Source: Phytophthora colocasiae
Lineage: Eukaryota > Oomycota > Peronosporomycetes > Peronosporales > Peronosporaceae
Length of the DNA: 64,000 bases
Assembly (NCBI GenBank): GCA_018806915.1
Contig: JAGKQI010000105.1
Location: 2,356,001 to 2,420,000 of the forward strand
Reading direction: 5' to 3'
Below, piece by piece: positions 52,774 through 61,593 of the stretch (its first letter is position 1; every line of letters starts with the position of its first letter). The translations under genes and the position numbers were made by a program. Under the pieces are notes generated by a model. It did not search any database and was not told the DNA's origin. It worked only from the letters and a program-made list of their open reading frames with translations.

Positions 52774-55530
52774 CTACTTGGACGACGTGGCCTTGAGGTG
52801 TTGACGCTGTTTGTTGCGCATCGCCAGCATCTGCTTCTTCAGTGCACGTTCTGCTTCTTGGTTCATGCGGTTGCGCTCCTTCTCGCGATTCTCCTGAGCT
52901 TGATGCTCGGCCCGTTTGCGCTTCTCGTTGCGGGCCTTCTCCACGGCGCGAGTGTGCTTGATATACACGAAGCGAGTGTATTCATGCGTGAGCATACGCA
53001 GCACAGCGACGCCAGGTCCACTACGGTGAACAAACATGTCGTATGCAGACTCGAGTTTGGCAAGAGCGTACGCATCGTACGGTCGGACGAGACGCATCGC
53101 TTCGTCAAAGAGGGCCTGCATCGCAGGGGTCACCAGCGAAACGCTCTTGATCATTGCCAGTCGCGTGTTGGAAGTCGGGGTAATAGCAGACGTTGACTCC
53201 AGTTCAGCTTCTGGCTCAGCTTTAATAACGCCGTTAGTTGCAGGTTCCATTGGTGTGGTCACTGTTGCTGCTGACGTGGAAGACCCTGCTTCTATCGTCA
53301 CGCCCTGTGAGTTACCACCAACGCTCCCAGCTGTAACAACACCATTGGGTGTTGATCCATTCACTGCAGGTTTGATTGGGGATTTTGTCGTAATTGGAGC
53401 TGCAATGGACGCTGAGGACGGAGTTGTGGCTGTAGCTTTAGAAGCTGGAACACCAGCTTGGCGTATAATTTGCGCTACGCAAGATAACCACCTTGTCGTC
53501 CGCTGGACATTGATCCGTTCCATCTTGGGAGGTCCTAACGCTTGTTGCGCTGCCGCGTGCTGCCCTATTGAGCTGCCGTTAGGTTTCCCGTCTGTTGACC
53601 TTGGCGGTTTTCGTGATGCCGAGTTTGATCCAGTGCCGTAAGAGTAGCCATGGTATCCTTTAGCGCCAGAAGGATTGATGTAACAACCACTTTGCACGAA
53701 CTTGCTCTCCTTCTTCTCGAAATCCAAGCACTTTGCCTCCTTGCGGGAGGCAACGAGGCCACGTGCATCAACTGCGGCACGGCATACTCCACAAATAATG
53801 TCGTCGGTCATGCTCGGAAGACCCTTAGGGAGCGTGATGTCCTTTCGAACCCCGTCTTGCACGATTGAAATCGCTTTTCGCTTCTTCTTCGCACCAGTGC
53901 TTGCTGTTGCTGGTAAATACCTCTCGCGCTCTCGGACATTTGACCGGCGCTTGGTGCATCTCCAGTGTTGGACATGAGGAATTCCAGATTCGTCTCCTTT
54001 GGAGCAGTAAAACAGGTGCTGGCGTTCGTGGAAAGGGTCCAGACACACATCACAAGTGTATTGCTGGCTAAACGGCCCAGGGTATTTGGCCAAGTACCGC
54101 GACGGATCGAACATCCTTTCAAGACGCCGAAACAACTTCTTGTCATTAACCAGATCTTGGAGAGTAATCGGTGGAAGTGCGTAAATTTTTTCGAGCTGTG
54201 GAACGTGACTTAAGAAGAACTGGAGGACCTGCAGGTGCTTCACGTTGTAATCAGGTGACTCGCTTTTGTTGGCACGCAGGCCCTTGTTGCAGTATCCGAC
54301 CGTCAATGCAGCCAAATCCCGTATGACTGCAGCGGCACTGGTATACTCAGGTAAGTGTTTCGCAACAGTTCCAAACCTACGCATGTCATCACGGCCAACA
54401 AGCAGACGGATAGGGCGCGTAATTAACTTGGCCAGAAGATCGCCAATATCCTCCGTGCAGTTACGATGGCGCTCGCAGTACGCGTGGAACTGCAGGATGT
54501 GACCTGTTCGAAGCTCCACATGACCATTTCCTTCGTGTGCACACATAGCGTGGAAAAACTGCGAGCAATTTACGCGACGACACTGTATACGTACCCCTGA
54601 ATTTGACTGACAGAAGCAACAGCTACCAGGAGAAACCCAATCTCTCATCAACACTTCCTGTCCATCAGGAACCGCGTCCTCGGGTTCTTCATTGGTAGAT
54701 TTCTCCTCTGCATCGCCGTTAACTTTTTCTGTATCATCTTCTGTTGCAGCCTTCTTTGCAGCTTCTTCTGCAGCAGCCTTAAGTTCCTTCTTCGTCACTT
54801 TTACAGCAGGTTTAATCTTGCTCTCCATGACAACATGCGCAGCCAACCGACGTGGGTCCCAATTGATACACAACACGTGACCAAACTGCGTCACTGTCTC
54901 CTTCTCCTCAAAGCTACTGCATTGATTCCAAAAAGTGTCTTCACTCATTTCTACCACCTTCAGCGCTTTATCCCCGCCTGGTTTCCCACAGTACACGCAC
55001 GCAGTGACTGCTCGCTCCACTCCTCGTTGACAACAGTCACATTTCCAGTCCGAACTGCTCGACCCGTTCTCTACCTTTTCCTCCACAACAAATTCCGCCG
55101 TCTCCTTTGTCTCTGCTGTAAGTGGCAACGCGATGGCGTAGCATTTCTCATGAACCACGAGCTTGCAACCCACACAAACTCTCAATGTGTCGCCACGCGT
55201 GACGCTCTTAGCGACTTGGCACTCAGAACATTTAATGGACTGCTCCCCAATGTCCCTCTTCTCGTTTTTATCGAGCTTTGGGGCGTTAACCGCGTCGATA
55301 GCGTCGACGTCTTGCTCGCCAACCGCCGCGTCTTGTTCTCCTCCCGAATTCTCGGGATCTACGTCCTCCATAACGACGTCAGGGGCGTCATTCGACGCGT
55401 CTATTGTATGCGCATCTTTTTCAGTCTTAGTCGGTGCCGCGGGGCGCTTTAAAGCAAGGGTAGACGCGTCCGTAGCCTCCGTCTCCTTTGGCATGGTGGG
55501 CGGCCGTTCCGCAGATAAATGCGCCCCCAT
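52774..55530 (-). CDS. PHD-finger chromatin protein
   Basis: Single exon, 918 residues from the ATG at 55530 (a second Met at 55494 is the alternative). Zinc motifs in order: a PHD-like Cys cluster near 98-190 (CSECQVAK ... CKLVVHEKC ... CDCCQRG ... CVYCGKPGGD); an extended PHD near 300-370 (CCFCQSNSGVRIQCRRVNCSQFFHAMCA...HAYCERH), as in BRPF/JADE/MLL proteins; and a Cys/His cluster near 495-540 (CDVCLDPFHERQHLFYC). The rest is low complexity. The C-terminal ~60 residues are a charged coiled coil (ENREKERNRMNQEAERALKK). Likely a histone-reading subunit of a chromatin complex; no catalytic domain is seen. The N-terminal ~90 residues are acidic and disordered. Confidence 0.82.
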   Translation of the reverse strand: MGAHLSAERPPTMPKETEATDASTLALKRPAAPTKTEKDAHTIDASNDAPDVVMEDVDPENSGGEQDAAVGEQDVDAIDAVNAPKLDKNEKRDIGEQSIKCSECQVAKSVTRGDTLRVCVGCKLVVHEKCYAIALPLTAETKETAEFVVEEKVENGSSSSDWKCDCCQRGVERAVTACVYCGKPGGDKALKVVEMSEDTFWNQCSSFEEKETVTQFGHVLCINWDPRRLAAHVVMESKIKPAVKVTKKELKAAAEEAAKKAATEDDTEKVNGDAEEKSTNEEPEDAVPDGQEVLMRDWVSPGSCCFCQSNSGVRIQCRRVNCSQFFHAMCAHEGNGHVELRTGHILQFHAYCERHRNCTEDIGDLLAKLITRPIRLLVGRDDMRRFGTVAKHLPEYTSAAAVIRDLAALTVGYCNKGLRANKSESPDYNVKHLQVLQFFLSHVPQLEKIYALPPITLQDLVNDKKLFRRLERMFDPSRYLAKYPGPFSQQYTCDVCLDPFHERQHLFYCSKGDESGIPHVQHWRCTKRRSNVRERERYLPATASTGAKKKRKAISIVQDGVRKDITLPKGLPSMTDDIICGVCRAAVDARGLVASRKEAKCLDFEKKESKFVQSGCYINPSGAKGYHGYSYGTGSNSASRKPPRSTDGKPNGSSIGQHAAAQQALGPPKMERINVQRTTRWLSCVAQIIRQAGVPASKATATTPSSASIAAPITTKSPIKPAVNGSTPNGVVTAGSVGGNSQGVTIEAGSSTSAATVTTPMEPATNGVIKAEPEAELESTSAITPTSNTRLAMIKSVSLVTPAMQALFDEAMRLVRPYDAYALAKLESAYDMFVHRSGPGVAVLRMLTHEYTRFVYIKHTRAVEKARNEKRKRAEHQAQENREKERNRMNQEAERALKKQMLAMRNKQRQHLKATSSK

Positions 55531-55611
55531 CACAAAATAGCCTCAAAGGGTTCGGGCATTTTATTTTAACAAATGGTCCGGACTATTTTGCTATAAGTTG
55601 AAGTTCTCGTT

Positions 55612-57328
55612 CTAGCTGAAGTCTCGATCCGGAAAGAGCTTGGGGGCTGCCAATGTCCAAGAGAAGAGAAGGATCGTAAGCCACTGCGCAATAATCTTCA
55701 CCCACATGGAGACGTCGTTGGATGATCTACAGTAGTGACAAGCAATTAGCCAAATATCGAGCCAATGTACACGGATCACGTACCCTTCCGCTGAGTCCCA
55801 GTCTGTAAGAACCATGGCCATGTACAGTCCTGCTAGGCACATCATACTGTAGAATTGCCACCGTTCGGGTGCAAGTTCTCTCGTTCGTCGCGGGACTGGG
55901 GTTACAGCCTCACTTTCATTACATGCAGTGTTTTGAGGGGGATGTAAGTCCACGACGACATCAGCAAAATTACTGTCGTGAACAGGACGAGTCGCAATAT
56001 TCCCGCGAGGAGTGCGCCCGCTCCGGACTACCAGTAACTTGACCGCCGCGCTTGATGTTCGCCAGCTCGTCCACGTCATTGCGAAGGCTCCAATCACAGC
56101 GTTTGCGATCATACTGTTCGTGTTGGCAGCCTCTTCGTCTTCTTGAGCTGGTGGCGGATGACCGCGGTGCTCGCAGGTTTTGTCAGGATTACTGACTAGT
56201 GCTTGCCAACACATGAGCACCAAATACGCAGAGATAACGCATGGTGGTAACAAGCCAACCTCCATCCACGAGGATACTAAAATGCAAGCAGAAAGTTGTT
56301 AGAACTCGTTGGAATGCCACGACCCAAGCGTTCTTACTGCAAATGATTGTAAGAAGACCAACTGTAACGATCGTAATGGTTGTGAATGCTAGTCCCAAGG
56401 AGCAATCTCCGAACTGCATGTACTGCACAGCATCTATCATGTCAAATGTTACGTCGTTCTGACAAATCCGAACGACATACCAAGTACGCAATGCCAGATC
56501 CCACGGCAACAAGTGAATTCGCACAAATCCCCAAATATGCTATTTTCCTGCAACCGCAGACGAGTGTAAGAAAGTGAATGGCACGAGATTGAATGGAGAT
56601 GATCGCACCACAAGTAAGCGCTCCTTATACACAACATATTGGTCATGTTACCGTCGGCTTCAGCCTTTTCGGCATTCTCAAGGGCGTGCAAGAGTGTTTC
56701 TTGTAATTGATCTATGAAGTCACGAGTCAGAATGAGTGTCAACTTCTTTGGCTTACCAAAGCTCTTAGCCTTACACGATGCACTGACGATGGAGAAAATC
56801 TGGAAGAGGATGAAACATCCCGACGCAACTCGCGCAAAAGCCACATACCCGTTAAAGAAGGCTGATCACGGTTTATTCAATGTAAGTGAAAGAGTCACAT
56901 CAGGCAATGGAATAGACACTCACAGGTTGGCATGTAGAACGATCCGACGAGCAACGCAACAAACACAGGGATTTCGACCCAGACCAAAACAGGCATAGCT
57001 CGTCGACGTGGTTGCGCCCAGCCAAACCGACTGAGAAGCGCTCTTATGAGGAAAAAAGTGGATATACTAAAACTGGCTCGGAAGATTATCTGATTGCCCT
57101 GACAATGTTCGCTATCCACCGTGTCACAGTCGGAGAACGTGCCGAAGCAGGATAATAAGTCTGGTAATCAAGTGACATATCAACACACACTGGCCGTGAA
57201 ACTACTTCACTTGGAGCCTCACCTCGTCCGATAGTCTTGAACAAGGTAGCGAAGATGGCATTGCAGAAGAACAGCGCAATGTAAACCCCACGTATCCAGT
57301 TGATCTCGATTCTGAACGCCGCAGACAT
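55612..57328 (-). CDS. SERINC/TMS-family membrane protein
   Basis: Eight short exons: 57328-57223, 57160-56924, 56861-56775, 56711-56652, 56539-56481, 56422-56338, 56276-55784 and 55726-55612; phases close at 413 residues. The exon 4/5 junction is the least certain. About ten hydrophobic helices. Family landmarks: a CFGTFSDC-like Cys segment after helix 1, FRASFSISTFFLIRALL, FYMPTSFFNGYVAFARVASGCF, a GDCSLGL turn, ALVSNPDKTC, and FYSMMCLAGLYMAMVLTDW, then a last helix ending FPDRDFS. SERINC proteins scramble lipids and influence serine-derived lipid content of endosomal or plasma membranes. Many small exons hide it from simple ORF searches. Confidence 0.82.
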
Positions 57329-57653
57329 TCTGCTGGTTATCTCGTCTGTTTTCAGCTTTTGTCAACCTGCATGACACGCAAAGCTATATTTGCTCGCGAC
57401 CTTTCGATATACGATTTAACAGGTCTGTGAGACTGGTACATATAAAATTATACAATTTAACAGAGGAATTTTGTGTGGTACCAGAACTCACGCGCCACCG
57501 TCCGCACAGTTCGCACAGCTAGGTGAACACTTCTCCCAAACTCTGGCACCGAATCGCTCGGTTGGAAGCTGATCAGGTAGCTCTTCCACGAACATGTTTA
57601 CCTTCGTATGTCTTGACCAGCTAAATGTCTTCTTGTACTACCAGACCCGCTAA
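57329..57653. other. Divergent intergenic region
   Basis: Promoters of the SERINC gene (minus) and the zinc-module gene (plus). No gene or repeat noticed. Confidence 0.4.
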
Positions 57654-60600
57654 ATGGCGACGAAACGAAGCCGATCGCTGTCCTTAACGGGCAACGAACC
57701 CCCTATCAAGCGCGGGAACTCTGACACCATTGAGAACGGAGACTTACGGGCCATTCAAGCTCCAACTCCGGTCTCCATCCCACCAGAAACTAATGCAACA
57801 AATGCAGAGCCAAATGCTGCAGCTGAAGCTCAAGGAACTACTCAAAATGAGGTTGAGACAATGCAGACAGAGGCACTAAATGGAGTTATGGACACTCAGC
57901 TAAGCCAAAATGTGGCAGTTGTAGCTCCGATGATGGGGCTTGTGGTGGTGGTGCCGGAGTTTCAGGTGGTTCATGACTCGTGGGAAGCTTTTGAGGAAGC
58001 GCTCAAGGCATACGGGAAGATGACATACCAGTTGTATGTCATTCGCTCCACGACTTCGGTCAAGCGCCGAAACATTAAGATCTCTGAGAGTTCAACGAGA
58101 GGAGACTCCGGGCCATTGAGGAAGGAACTGGGTGTGGAACATGACGTTGATATGGGAGACCACCTGGTGGAGAGGACGTTGATTCCCGAACAGTATCAAT
58201 GGTACTCCAAGTCTCTCAAGTGTACACACGGCTGGAAAGATCGTCATCGAGGAACTGGGAAGCGCGGATCTGGAGTGGTGCGGTCTACTAGTTGTCCTGC
58301 GAAGATGTGTGTGACTCTGCAGCATCGAGGACCAGGCCCTGATGACTGGAAAGTGGTGGTAACGAAACACGTGCGCACTCACAATCATCAGTTATCGAGG
58401 GAACTGTATCTGTACTACACGGAGAATCGTCGTATTTACGATCCAGAATTGCTGTCAGTCATTGGAGATGTTCCTGGTGCTGACGGAGCTTTGAAATCCT
58501 CTGTGGACTTAATCAACCAGCATGTAGCGTCTCTGGTAGACCAGACGAACCAACGCCCGGGACTTTATCGCGTTCTCGCATCCAACGACGACCAAACCCA
58601 GCAACAAGCTTTGATGCCATTTATTACGTCGGATTCAATCGACAAACAGCAACTCGTAGCCGTTTCCGATGCTTCCAGTGTCAACTTTGCGACCCGACAG
58701 CGTCCCAACTCAACTGTCCCGTTGACTCCTATGCAGCCACTTGGAGCGATGATATTGACTCCAGGTACGATTCCTTCACGAGCTTTGGATGGAGGCGGCT
58801 TCTGCGTGCCGAGAGTGTCCATGAAGGTGCATGGGTCGTGGGAGGCCTTTCACGACTACATTGCGCAGTACACGTTCGACACGGCCCAAGTTTTCCGTAC
58901 ACGCTCCACGGTCTCGGTTAGTGCAAGAAACACGAAGATTTTAGCCTCCATCGCCGCGAAAACGGGAGGGGGAAGTCACGACGTGGCAAGTTACGCTAGT
59001 TACGCTGCAGCATCACCGACTTCGCGTCTGATTCCAGAGGAGTTTAAGTGGTTTTCCAAGTTGATGATTTGCACTTACGGTTGGAAGCGTCGAGCTCGGA
59101 GTAAAGGCCCTCAACTTGATGAAGATGAAGGTCCTTGTCCGGCGATGTTACTGGCTCGAATGGAGCGCAATGTAGACGGGAACTGGCACGTTGTGATCAA
59201 TCGTCAAGTTCCAGAACACAACCACAAGTTGGGCGGTCACGTTGAGGAGGATAATACAGTCACTCACGAGCCTGTAGAGTCTCAAGGTGATGCTAATGGG
59301 GTTTTGATAGCTCCCGCGTCGTTGGAGCCGGCCCCAACGCAAAACCCAAGTGCTGACAGCAGTTTTCTGGAGCCTCAAACGCTAGCTACAGCAACAGATG
59401 CGGAAGGTTCTTCTTTGAGTCAGCGCGAGATTGTTGTGCGAGTTCCGAAGCTCCAGTCGGTATTTAAGTCATGGGACGACTTCCATGCCAGCCTGAAGGC
59501 TTACTCCGATGCCACTTACCAGTTGTATCGCACTAGAACAACTAGTTCAGCTAAGGGAAGGAACAAGAAGATCGCGCAGATGAAACGCAGCGAAGACGAC
59601 GACAACTTCGCTGGGACAGACCCCGACGCAGCTCTAAACAGTGTCAATGTGGCTCGAAAGATCCCTGAAGCCTGGCGATGGTACTCGAAGACACTTACGT
59701 GCACCCACGGCTGGAAGGAGCGCCACCGTGGAACAGGGAAGCGCAGTGCTCATGGTATTCGCTCTACCGCTTGTCCTGTAAAGATCTGTGCTACCGTGCA
59801 GTATGTGAATCCCTCTTCAGGACTGGAAGCTGGCCTCGTCTCGGTTGAAGACAGTGGCGAAAGCTGTTGGCGCGTTGTGGTGACGAAACACATCGTCGAC
59901 CATAACCACAATTTGTCCCGGGAGCTGTACCAACATTACTGTGAGAACCGACGCATCTACGACCCTGAACTGCTGGCAATCGACACCTCCAACAGCGGCA
60001 TTGTGGTCACGCGCAAGACGTATCAAGTTTCGAGTGAGCCTGATAGACCAACTTCACCTGAAGGAAACCAACTACCAGTTGTGTCCCAGTCATCTGCACT
60101 TCCTACGCAGATGGAGGCTGGACTGGCTGAGGCTATGAATCACGCGCAGCTTTATGCGACTTCTATTGGGAATCCTGTCCAGCAACCGGTGGCTGTGCCA
60201 ACCTCCGTACAGCAGCCTGTTCCTTCCGTTGTTCTGCTGCCGTACAGTACCACAGCCTCTTACTTACCTAGCCAAACACACGCTCAACAGCCAGAACAAC
60301 AGCTTCAGACGCAGCAAGAAGAGCAGCAAGTTCTGGCAGCTTTTACGAACTCTTCAAATACGGTGCAACTCGGCCAAACATCTGAAGGAGAGGCCGTCGC
60401 TACGTTGGCAGCTGTAGCTGCACCAGGCTTATCTTCAGCCAATATCATGCTGCTGAACAATGCGGGGATGGCTATGGCCGGTGCTTTTCCTCCTTCAGGG
60501 TCAAATGTCATTTCTGTGGCCTGTCGACTACACGGGTCTTCAATCAGTACAGACAAGGAACCGGGCGCTGACTCATCAGCACACTGCACGTGCTTCCGGT

Positions 60601-61511
60601 TAGCAAATGGTGGCAACTACGTGACGATCGTCCCCTCTAGCGAGCCCATTACGTCCTCTGATACCGGATTTGAAGTGGACGATGACGCTTTGGTGTACGC
60701 TGATGAGGTAGAAGGAGTGTGGCATCCATCGTCGACTATCGAGACTGAAAAGGTGACGACTGAGAGCGGTGAAATGATCTGGCGCGCACCGCGTATCGTA
60801 CGTCGATATCCGACCTGGGAAGCATTTCACAAGTACTTGGACGCGTACTCGGCTGCAACTTTCCAGCTTTACCGTGTGCGTACGACGTACTCGGTACGTT
60901 CACGCAACATCCGTCTCCGTCAATTGGCAGCAAGTCGAGGGCTTTCAGTTCGCGAAGGAGCTCCCGATACTGAGACGGAGGAAGGCGTTCACGGCATCTC
61001 AAGGGCTCATCTTGTACCGGAACAGTTCGAATGGTACTCCAAGACCTTCCTGTGCACTCACGGCTGGAAACGCCGCAGTCGGGGGAGCGGTCAACGCGTC
61101 AGTCACAATGTTCGAGCGACAGATTGCCCCGCGAAAGTGTGTGCCACCTTGCAACGCACGGATGGTTCGAGTTCGTGGAGCGTTGTCGTCACGAAACATT
61201 TAACTGATCACAACCACGAATTGTCAGAATCGCTGTACCAGCAGTACTGTGAAGTGCGGCGTGTACGTGACCCAGCAGTGCTTACTCAAGCCGAGCAGCT
61301 TTGGCGAGGTGGGGCAACACGTCGCCGTGTGTTCGAGTTCCTGAAAGAGCGTTCACCGAACCAAATTATTCTCATGAAGGACGTGCACAACCTCGTGCAG
61401 CGCTGGCAAGCTCAAGAACGTCGTTCCAGACCGAATCAACAAGAAGAGGGAGATCAGGAAGAGGAGCATTCCGGTGAAAACACAACCGCAGAGACCCCCA
61501 CGTGGTTGTAA
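57654..61511 (+). CDS. Four-module zinc-binding protein of WRKY/GCM/FAR1-like type
   Basis: Intronless, 1285 residues. Four copies of one ~150-170-residue module lie at about 100-267, 385-532, 597-777 and 1044-1210. Each opens with a SWEAF/SWDDF/TWEAF helix and a TYQLYxxRxTxSV strand, then WYSKxLxCTHGWK, CPAKxC, VVVTKH and HNH. That Cys/Cys/Cys/His-x-His order is the WRKY-GCM1/FAR1 type of zinc finger, shared with Mutator-like transposases. Modules 1, 3 and 4 end in a conserved LYxxYxExRRxxDPxxL helix. Module 2 has lost a ligand (CPAM without the following Cys) and that helix. After module 4 the segment GGATRRRVFEFLKERSPNQ and KDVHNLVQRW resembles MULE-derived proteins. Linkers are Gln/Ala/Thr-rich. 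Probably a DNA-binding regulator domesticated from a transposase; no catalytic domain seen. Confidence 0.8.
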   Translation: MATKRSRSLSLTGNEPPIKRGNSDTIENGDLRAIQAPTPVSIPPETNATNAEPNAAAEAQGTTQNEVETMQTEALNGVMDTQLSQNVAVVAPMMGLVVVVPEFQVVHDSWEAFEEALKAYGKMTYQLYVIRSTTSVKRRNIKISESSTRGDSGPLRKELGVEHDVDMGDHLVERTLIPEQYQWYSKSLKCTHGWKDRHRGTGKRGSGVVRSTSCPAKMCVTLQHRGPGPDDWKVVVTKHVRTHNHQLSRELYLYYTENRRIYDPELLSVIGDVPGADGALKSSVDLINQHVASLVDQTNQRPGLYRVLASNDDQTQQQALMPFITSDSIDKQQLVAVSDASSVNFATRQRPNSTVPLTPMQPLGAMILTPGTIPSRALDGGGFCVPRVSMKVHGSWEAFHDYIAQYTFDTAQVFRTRSTVSVSARNTKILASIAAKTGGGSHDVASYASYAAASPTSRLIPEEFKWFSKLMICTYGWKRRARSKGPQLDEDEGPCPAMLLARMERNVDGNWHVVINRQVPEHNHKLGGHVEEDNTVTHEPVESQGDANGVLIAPASLEPAPTQNPSADSSFLEPQTLATATDAEGSSLSQREIVVRVPKLQSVFKSWDDFHASLKAYSDATYQLYRTRTTSSAKGRNKKIAQMKRSEDDDNFAGTDPDAALNSVNVARKIPEAWRWYSKTLTCTHGWKERHRGTGKRSAHGIRSTACPVKICATVQYVNPSSGLEAGLVSVEDSGESCWRVVVTKHIVDHNHNLSRELYQHYCENRRIYDPELLAIDTSNSGIVVTRKTYQVSSEPDRPTSPEGNQLPVVSQSSALPTQMEAGLAEAMNHAQLYATSIGNPVQQPVAVPTSVQQPVPSVVLLPYSTTASYLPSQTHAQQPEQQLQTQQEEQQVLAAFTNSSNTVQLGQTSEGEAVATLAAVAAPGLSSANIMLLNNAGMAMAGAFPPSGSNVISVACRLHGSSISTDKEPGADSSAHCTCFRLANGGNYVTIVPSSEPITSSDTGFEVDDDALVYADEVEGVWHPSSTIETEKVTTESGEMIWRAPRIVRRYPTWEAFHKYLDAYSAATFQLYRVRTTYSVRSRNIRLRQLAASRGLSVREGAPDTETEEGVHGISRAHLVPEQFEWYSKTFLCTHGWKRRSRGSGQRVSHNVRATDCPAKVCATLQRTDGSSSWSVVVTKHLTDHNHELSESLYQQYCEVRRVRDPAVLTQAEQLWRGGATRRRVFEFLKERSPNQIILMKDVHNLVQRWQAQERRSRPNQQEEGDQEEEHSGENTTAETPTWL

Positions 61512-61593
61512 TCAAACAAACGTCTTTGGATCGATGGAAAACTGTTTTAGATGAACGGACACTTGTCCTTTTGCTGTGTGTGCGTGCAATCGG

